Positions 56,578 through 64,000 of a stretch of DNA of 64,000 bases are shown in pieces. A program made the position numbers and the translations under genes. The stretch's first letter is position 1. Every line of letters begins with the position of its first letter. The stretch comes from Areca catechu (taxonomy: Eukaryota > Streptophyta > Magnoliopsida > Arecales > Arecaceae), in NCBI GenBank assembly GCA_021397845.1, contig CM038044.1, positions 79,989,942-80,053,941 on the forward strand, given 5' to 3'. Under the pieces are notes generated by a model. The model was not told where the DNA came from and made no database searches. It saw nothing but the letters and a program-made list of their open reading frames with translations.

Positions 56578-57760
56578 TGAAATTAGTGTACGTTCATGAA
56601 AAATAGATTTCAAGTCAAAGCACCACACACCCATTTTAATGATTAATAAAATATTTAATAATTATAATTAATGATCATGGAATCGGTAAAATTAATAAGT
56701 TTGAAACCCGCCAATAGGTAGAGCTTGATTTATGGAATCCAACAACACAAACGGTACTTAAATCAGGTTTGAAATGAAGAAGTTATGAATTTTTTTAATG
56801 ATTTTTGCACATATTTTGATGCTACATAGTTTTTGGAGCAGTCGGTCCATGCTCCGGTCCATCAAGGACCGGCTGCTGGGTTTATTCATCGCAAGTTGGT
56901 CCACCGACAGCCATTTCTGCTGGTCCACGGAACAGGGCATGAACCACAGCCCTCCAAAGGCGTCGAAACTTGCCGGGAAGCACGCCGGCGGTGTCCCTGG
57001 CCGGAGGAGAAGCTCCGGCGGTGGTTTGACGGGCGGAGGTGGCGGTTTTTGGCGGCAAACGAGAGGAGCGGTCCACGTTCTTCACGAGCTTCTTCACAGG
57101 TTGCCTGAATGCAGTCCACGGCCACGGGCGCTTCTCACGTTCCTCACGAGCTGATGCACGGGCTGCTGAGTGTGGATCGTTCCTCCACGGGCGTTTCTCA
57201 TGCAGTCCATAAGTTGAAAACGAACGGCGTGATCTACCGGTGCTGCAGGGCGGTGAGCACGGAGCAGCAATGGCAGTCATGGTGTTTCTTTTGTCACACA
57301 TCGTTAATATGCAATGAGCTCCCCTCTCCGGTTAATTATAAAATGAACCCCATAGCACAAGGCAGAGGTATCCTGGAGAAAGGGCAAGGTACAAGGTAGA
57401 GGGCATTGCTTGGGTTGTGGGTTGGCTTTTGGGAGTGAGGTTTCTCAAAGGAGAGCATGTCCCTACACCATCTTCCAGCCTTCTCCCTCTCTGAAATCAA
57501 GATCCGAAGAAGAAGACGCAGAGGAAGCCCAGTTCGCTCCATGGAGTATGAAGGAAGCAGCTATCTTCCCGACGAGGCTGCGCTGATCTGTTCTTGTCTT
57601 TGTTATTTGTTTTGTTAATTTAGTTTTTACTACATTGTACTTAGACCTTAAATTTCAATCAATGCAATATCTCTTTTTAATTCCTGTCTTTCGTCTCGTC
57701 TGCAAATAGATGCTAGGATCTAAATAATAGATCCTAGTGCCAAGTTTTCCTGCAATTTTA

Positions 57761-57762
<2 letters not shown>

Positions 57763-57794
<32 letters not shown>
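57763..57794. repeat. TA microsatellite in H LTR
   Basis: Uninterrupted TA repeat of about 30 bases; the left LTR has only about 12 bases at the same place, showing post-insertion expansion or contraction. Confidence 0.9.
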
Positions 57795-57797
<3 letters not shown>

Positions 57798-57967
57798 CGA
57801 CTTCAAATATTTTTTTTCAAGATCAAAAATTTCAAATCCTAAACACCGCCTTCTCTGTGGATTCGACCCGACTCCTCTTGCTACATATTTTTAAATATTT
57901 TAAGAAGTCAGATTTTAAACTGATAGCCACGGTGTCTTAACGACAACCCCGCGATTCTACCAGGTGC

Positions 57968-58740
57968 CTAGATGGATCATCCAGTGGCCTCCAAACTTGA
58001 AGATGGAAGACAGATTTATGGAAAAGAAAGTAACTCAAGACCTCACACCTCTCGATGCCCGAAGGCGAAGGCGCTCCCTCACAGAGATCGACGTTCTTAA
58101 GGAATGAAGGCAACTAACAAACAGAATGGCTCTCAAATATTTTCTTTTCATTCATCATCATTCATTAACCTTACAAGGGTGGGGGTAAGGTCCTTTATAC
58201 AGGCACCTTAGACCCTTTCAAAATTTGAATGAAAAAAATACATTTCTTCTCTTGCTAAGAAGGCACCAAAAAAATATTCAAAAATATTAAAATTCTGAAA
58301 TTCAAACTCCTTGACCGACCAAACCTTCTTGGATTTGGGCGTGGCATGATAATGGGCTTGGAAGAAGGAATTTGGCTCCCTTGGACTTGGAAAGTTGACC
58401 TTCAATTTTGGGAAGAAGGCATGATGCAAGGCTTATGTCTCCCTCTTTCCTTGGTTGCTCACCCTTCTTTGGAGAGAAGCTTGAAATGATGCTTGGATCA
58501 AGACCTTTGTCTTCAACCTTTCCTTGGTTGCTCACCCTTCTTTGGAGAGAAGCTTGAAATGAGGCTTGGATCAAGGCCTTTGTCTTCAACTTTTTCTTGG
58601 TTGCCCAAGACTCCTTTAGTAAGTGGCTTGATGGAGGGACGAAAAGGAGGAAAGAATATTTGATGTGTCTCTATTTGGCAAGATGAGGTGGCACCACATG
58701 GGATGGTGAAGTGGCGCCATATGGGATGGTGAAGTGGTGC
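57968..58740 (-). repeat. LTR G2, second part
   Basis: Continues the LTR cut at 47539: TGGATCATCCAG, then GAAGGCGAAGGCGCTCCCTC as in G1. The middle has two near-identical 80-bp units with GGTTGCTCACCCTTCTTTGG (58451-58555) and a third weaker copy. Ends abruptly at GTGGTGC next to another LTR. Confidence 0.75.
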
Positions 58741-60537
58741 TGATGCGGGATAGTTACGATGCGGTGTAGGATGATTTAATTTTTGTCTAGATGATTTAGA
58801 GAGCAATGATCACTGTAAAGAAACTAACATAATAGATTGAAGATAGTAAAGAAGGAAATTAACCACTTACCTGCAATCTACTCCGCAAGTTATGAAGAAT
58901 AAGGACTGTTGATGGCTAGGAAACCATCTAAGATCAGGCTATTCCATGCTTCAATTACAAAATCTAATAAGAAAAGGATTTTTTACTTACCCCAATGGAG
59001 ATTCACTTTGAATCGAGATGAATCTGCTGTTCGGCTGCTCAGATTTCGCAGTAGGATGAAGATCAAGACTCCAGATTTCATATCCACTATCAGATCTTGG
59101 TTCGGAAGCAAAGGATCCATCCTTTAAAGTCCTTGAACACCTGGGATCTACAGAGAAGGCAGCAAATAAGATTTTAAGAACAAAGTAAGTAGACTCGAAA
59201 ATGAAAAAAAAAGAAATGTTGGATGTGTAGGGCTTGTAGAAGATCGGTAGCAGTTTGATGAATCTGGCAGAACCTCCACTCAAGGACCCCATCGTCTTGA
59301 GCTCTCAAGGACTTCCCCGCCTTGAGCTCTTAAGGACCTCCTCGTCCTTAAAGAAAATCACTTAGCCTACCAAGCTTTGTGGAAGAAGAAAGACATCATT
59401 TCATTTCATAAATCAATAATCAATTTATAAGGGGTATGGGGTCCTATTTATAGGGTTCTTCATACATGAAGATACCATAGGACTCCTTTAAATTCAAAGT
59501 ACATTTAAATTCATTCAAACACTCCTTGTCATCTTCCTTGAAATTTGAATTGGCTTGGCTTGGCGTCAACTTGAATGGCTTTCATTTAGTTGGGCGACAA
59601 AAGAGAGGGAGAGAGGAGAAGTCCGTCTCTCTTACTCCTCTTAAAAAGTGGTGATGAGAATTTTTTCTTTCTCCCTTCTTGGCGTGAATCTGATTTTTTA
59701 TTTCTTGATCGGTAACAAGGGATAAAAAATAGCTTCAAAAGTTTGAATCCTTCATTTGAATTTAAATTTGGATAAGGATAATTCTTCCTTTTAATTTAAA
59801 AAATAGATAGAAGATAACTCCTTTGAATTTGGATAATCCTTCATTTATCTTGGACTCTTCCTTTGAATTTTGGATGAGCTTCCACTTATCTTGGACTTTC
59901 TCCCATTTAAAATTTGAATGGACCATGGATGGGCAACATCTTGGAGTGGGGGACAAGAGGGAATGAGAAAGTGCTAGATAAGAAGCAGAGTCTTTCTGCT
60001 TTACTCCTCATAATTGCTGCCTCCTTGAAATGGACGATGAAAATGGATGGATGCCTCTCTTGGATAAGGATGAATTTAAAGTTGTCCAAATATCCAGTTG
60101 TCCGGTTGTCCCAATGTCAGGATGTTCCAATGTCCGAATGTCTGGTGAAAAATTTGGACAACCCCTTTTTGGCTTAGAATTGACCCACCAAGGTGATGAT
60201 GACTTGGGTCTTGGATAATTATGAATCCCCTTGACTTATTCAAGCACTAATTACATGACTCAAATTGGACAATTCACAAAACAAAGCAAATGAATGCTAT
60301 TTACAAGACTCTAAAACCAATTGATGGACTCAATGGACTCAATTGGTAACCCAACAACCCTAATTGACCAAATTATACACAATTTGATCAAATTATAACT
60401 CAATTTGACCTAATTACAAACTCAAAACAACTGGGACTTGAGTGTTCTTTGTGAAGAACACATGGACTTACTCATTGGTGATCCAAATTGAATCAGAAAA
60501 GGTTTTCTTCTTCTTCTTGGCTCTTGTGTCCTCACCA
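58741..60537 (-). repeat. D-type LTR in minus orientation
   Basis: 1797 bp, TGATGCGGGATAG to CCTCACCA on +. Length, ends and the GTCC-rich minisatellite (60085-60165) match the D LTR (6590-8383). On its own strand the LTR start abuts copia F, as expected for the 5' boundary of an insertion. No primer site or interior follows on the other side, so the rest of the element is gone. A splice-donor-like CAGGTAAGTGG (element sense) is near 58863-58875. Confidence 0.78.
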
Positions 60538-62311
60538 ATTCTCCTTTTAGCAACACCATTTAATTGTGGTGTGTAAGGAGGGGTCCATTCAGAGATAATC
60601 TCCTTTTCTTTAAGGTGATCGAGAAACTCGGGGGATAAGTATTCACCTCCTCGATCTGATCGAAGGATTTTAATACTTCTCCCCATTTGTTTCTCTATCA
60701 TACTTTGATACTCTAAAAATTTATCAAAGGCTTCGAACTTATGTTTTATAAGATACACAAATCCGTACCTTGAAAAATCATCAGTAAACGTGATGAAATA
60801 AGAGTATCCACCCTTGGCCTGAGTTGTCATAGGCCCACATACATCTGATGTATGTATCCAAATAACTCAGTTGTCCTTTCTCTATGTCCACAAAATGGAG
60901 TTTTTGCCATTTTACCCATGAGACATGATTCACAAGTTCCTAATAATTCATAATCATAAGGATTAAGGAAATTTTCCTTATATAAATTGCTAATCCTAGT
61001 CTCACTAATATGTCCAAGCCGATAGTGCCAGAGTAAAGTATTGTTTACATCATCTCTCTTTCGTTTGTTATTTACAAGAAGTATATTGTCATTAGTGGAT
61101 AGAGTTAAAAGACCATTACAAAATATGCCACAACATATAATTTCATTAGAAAAGCTGATTGAGAAACCATTGCTCATCACATTCATAGTATAACCTTGTC
61201 TAAGTAACAAGGGTATAGATATGATATTTCTAATGACCATAGGCATATAGTAATAATCTCTCAGCTCTAAAATCTTTTCCGAAGGTAACTTCAAGATATA
61301 AGTCCCTACGGCCTCTGCTTGGATGGACTTTCCTCCAGCACCGTAGAGCTCGAAGTCTCCTTCCTTCAATACTCTAAGCCTTTGCAGCCCCTGTAATGAT
61401 TTGCAGATATTATGACCACAGGAGGTATCCAATATCCATGTATTTGAAATGGAAGAATCCAATGACAAAATAGTATGAACTTCTTTCATAACTTTTAGTG
61501 CATCCGTTGCACGAGGCTTCACACCTACAAGGTAAGCCTTACAGTTCCTCTTCTAATGACCTGGCTTGCCACAGTGAAAGCTGGTCATCTGTCCAGAGGC
61601 CTTCTTTCCTTTCTTCTTCTTGATGCCCCTTTTTGGGTTCAATCTCCTCTTGGAGCCCTTTCTGCCTGAATTCTTCTTGTTGATCCCATCCACGAGAAGA
61701 AGTGGAGCCTTATTTTTTTTTAAATGGCTCCCTACTATTTTTAACATGTTTAATAGATCAGGCAAGGAGGTGTTAAGTTTGTTTATATGATAATTAAGAA
61801 CAAACTGTGAAAATGACTCTGGGAGTGACTGCAGGATCAAATCCTGATTCAACTCCCCATCCATAACAAAACCCAATTGACCTAATATAGTGATCAGGTC
61901 AATAACCATCAATACGTGGTCTTGTACGGATGTACCTTCTGTCATTCTCGCTCGGAACAACTGCTTAGATATCTCATATTTAGCAGTTCGACTATGTTCT
62001 CCATATAGCTCTTTAAGATTGAGCAGTATGGAGTTAGTGTCCATGCTATCATGTTGCCTCTGCAACTCATTGATCATAGAGGCAAGTATGATACATTTGA
62101 CAGTGAGTGAGTCATTTTGGCACATCTTGTATGTGGTCTTTTCCTTTTGCGAGGCATCTTCCCCTAAATGTTCCAAGGTAAGGGTATCAAGAATGTAAGA
62201 ATATTTTTCGTCGCTGAGTACTATCTTTAGGTTTCTCAACCAGTCAACATAGTTCGGTCCAGTTAATTTATTGGCATCAAGTATACTACGGAGTGAGAGT
62301 GAAGAGGCCAT
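60538..62311 (-). pseudogene. gag-pol N-terminal half of copia F
   Basis: ATG at 62309-62311, gag frame ASSLSLRSILDANKLTGPNY onward for 252 codons. It reaches the zinc knuckle, where the first Cys is Ser and the Trp codon is TAG (SFHCGKPGH then stop at 61553). The frame resumes with protease ILDTSCGHNICKS (about 61430), pre-integrase LLWHYRLGHI (first His kept, unlike A) and CESCLMGKM. A small frameshift at about 60827-60850 damages HTDV. Integrase continues TTQAKGGYSYFITFTDDFSRYG and DRGGEYLSPEF to the junction at 60537. RT and RNase H are absent from the window. Confidence 0.9.
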
Positions 62312-63023
62312 TTAATCTATATTAACAAAGAACATAACATAAGCAAACAACCAATGTTGACAAAACATAATTAAATTTGAACTTTAACTTAAATATGTCT
62401 CCCACTATTTTATCAAGCATCATAACCCTCTATATGATGATCGAGAAACCCTAATTGATTTTCTTAGTGGGGTTGAGATCCTAATTCCTTATAAAATACC
62501 TTGTGTGTACACAACAAATCTTTTATAAGTTCAAAGGTAGGAAAACTCTTTCCAATTGTATCTCATACAATTTTCAACAAAACCTGGCCTCTAAAATATT
62601 AATAGCCTTGTGTGTGCATAACAAACTATAGTATTTTTAGTAAGTAAGACTCTTCATTCCTTTATAGTCATGATTGTAATAAAAATACCCTTGTGTGTTC
62701 ACAACAAATTATTATATTAAATCATGCCATAAGCATCAAATGCACCAGGCCAAAATTATGTTAGTTACCATAATAGGCCTTGTGTGTACACAACAAACCT
62801 AGTACGGATCATAACATAATAATGACCTAGCATGAAGGAAGGCCTAATGTAGTGAATATTATACTAAGCAAATCAATCATGAATTAAGTTAATCTTATGG
62901 GCCAGGTAAGTGGGAGAGTAGTGGGAGTCCCCCCGTTGCTTTCCTAGACACCAATAAAAATTGGCCAGGTCAGTCAACGTAACTAATTAAAAACCACGTC
63001 CTCTTTACCGATCATGAACCACT
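62312..63023 (-). other. Leader of copia F
   Basis: No gene. Four palindromic motifs (62499, 62606, 62688, 62778) and the conserved block at 62899-62972, nearly identical to A. The sequence ends at 63023 where A continues with TTCCTAGACACCGAATG. Confidence 0.8.
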
Positions 63024-64000
63024 TGATGCTGAAGCAAGGGGGTTAGGGCTAGGGATGCTGGGATGGATGCTTATGATGCAAGGAATTTCTTTTTTTTGGG
63101 TTGATGAGTTTTTTAATGTTTCTTGTTGTTTTTCTTCGTGGTTTTAGGGTTTCGATTCCTGATCACAAGCAAAGGTAAGAAATACGAAGAATAGTAACGA
63201 AAGCTTATGCTAGCAGTTCAAAGCCCTAAAAGTGAAAACGAGAACAGGACCCCAGGATTAAGAAACCCTGGTAGGACTAGCTCGATATACAATATCTACT
63301 TAGGAGATAAAGAGAAAGCAAACCTCAAACTTCTGAAGTGCCCGGTGCAGAGATCGCTCAACTCGGTGGATGCGGCCTGGATGCCCGAGCAGTCAAACCC
63401 GTGGAAGCACTGGCTTTGGGTCGGGAGGTCGCGATGGCAAAGCTGACTGTCTCCAATGCCCAAGATGCCAGGGAGGACCTATAGGCAAATAAAAGAAGGA
63501 TCAGCGAAATGTGGAGATGCACGGGAAGGAAGTAAGATGGAGTTGGGGAGGGGCTTCGAGCCCGGTGTCCAGCTGGATTCTGAAATCGAAGTTGGAGATA
63601 ACATGGGGCCTCGCACCCCGTGATGTCCAGAAGGACGAAGAAATGGGCCTCACACCACGCGACATCCTGGAGGATAAATGATTCGCGATGCCCTGGGGTG
63701 ACGGACAGGTGGCCTCACACCACTCGACGTCCCTGGGGACAAAGGCAACTCCACTCAAACCTAGCCTAAGTGACAATGGTTGGAGGGTGGAAAAACTTAA
63801 ACTTTTTCATTAATCACTCAATCATTCAATATTGCTACAAGGGAGGGATTGGGTCCTTTAAATAGGCATCCAAGACCCATTTGAAATTCAAATTACAACT
63901 TTCATGGTAGCGCCCAAAATTCTCCATCAATTCCTCTCTTTGGCCGACCAAATGACTTGGGGTTGGGCGTGGCATGTGGGAAGGCTTGGAGAGGGGGATT
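63024..64000 (-). repeat. LTR P of the G/J type, cut by window edge
   Basis: TGATGCTGAAGC onward. It contains GTGGATGCGGCCTGGATGCC (about 63365-63384), the block shared with G1, G2 and J, and three repeats of GGCCTCACACCACxCGAC type (63605-63735). Its right end is outside the window, so solo or full element cannot be decided. Confidence 0.7.

Larger units (their letters stand above)
47540..57962 (+). mobile_element. Athila/Tat-like Ty3/gypsy element H
   Basis: LTRs 47540-49011 and 54977-57962 (the latter split by J), Asp-tRNA type primer site (49018-49035), leader, gag, protease, partial RT, integrase, short 3' region, and a G-rich purine tract (TTGGGGGGTG) at 54967-54976. Target duplication GGCGC (47535-47539) versus GGTGC (57963-57967), one C-to-T change. 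Internal size about 5.97 kb, several kb shorter than intact relatives because the second half of RT, RNase H and the start of integrase are deleted. Confidence 0.9.
54977..57962 (+). repeat. 3' LTR of H, interrupted by solo LTR J
   Basis: 54977-55120 and 56583-57962 together make about 1524 bp and match the left LTR. A TA microsatellite (57763-57794) is longer than in the left copy. Ends TTCTACCA. Confidence 0.88.
60538..63023 (-). mobile_element. Copia element F, 5' half
   Basis: Leader, gag, protease and most of the integrase core of an A-family element, cut on the left by the D-type LTR and on the right (63023) by LTR P. Resemblance to A is very high over gag and leader. Confidence 0.88.

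Noticed and set aside
60468..60830. An open frame fusing copia F integrase to the D-type LTR, first read as a chimeric gene made at a false purine tract
   Set aside because: The junction is simply the start of a minus-strand LTR next to its target. The purine-rich GGAGAA is normal integrase coding sequence. The fused frame is accidental.

Overview
This window is intergenic heterochromatin-like DNA from a flowering plant with a large, repeat-rich genome. It holds no intact host gene. Almost every base belongs to an LTR retrotransposon, most of them broken and many inserted into one another. The host is inferred from the element types: Ty1/copia and Ty3/gypsy families primed by plant initiator-Met tRNA or Asp tRNA, chromovirus-like and Athila/Tat-like gypsy elements, and two captured fragments that read as plant genes. 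A monocot such as a palm would fit, but the sequence does not prove it. Element letters below (A, B, C ...) are local names.

Layout, left to right. 1-451: LTR end of an element entering from the left (E). 549-8383: a deleted chromovirus-like gypsy element (D, + strand) that lost most of pol. Inside it sits C (1361-4042), a non-autonomous element carrying pieces of two plant genes. 8384-8629: an inverted piece of a D-type LTR. 8630-34878: the 3' end of a copia element (L, + strand). Its LTR contains K (8890-32678, large LTRs and only 166 bp of interior), whose right LTR contains copia A (12061-32285, - strand), whose 5' LTR contains copia B (21962-32118, - strand). Exact 5-bp target duplications (TAGGG, TTCCC, CTAAT) prove the K, A and B steps. 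A hAT-like MITE sits in K's left LTR.

34879-45530: two eroded minus-strand copia copies (M, M2). M2 is split by N (39089-41861), another non-autonomous LTR element with a GC-rich interior. 45531-46120: AT-rich DNA with nothing recognisable. 46135-58740: LTRs of a gypsy family (G, - strand), one of them split by the Athila/Tat-like element H (47540-57962, + strand). H's right LTR is itself split by solo LTR J (55121-56577). 58741-60537: a D-type LTR in minus orientation, abutting copia F (60538-63023, - strand, same family as A). 63024-64000: another G/J-type LTR running off the window.

The genes are gag-pol polyproteins (capsid/nucleocapsid, protease, integrase and RT-RNase H in copia order; RT before integrase in gypsy H). 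All contain stops, frameshifts or deletions. B is the best preserved and its LTRs are nearly identical, which agrees with its place as the innermost insertion. The most unusual signals are non-coding. A leader block bounded by TACCTGGCC-like repeats around a GGTGTCTAGG core is shared between copia and gypsy elements. A palindromic motif occurs four times at fixed spacing in three copia leaders. K's LTR ends carry a duplicated primer-binding-site unit. A hairpin with covarying arms lies at the polypurine tract of several gypsy-type families.
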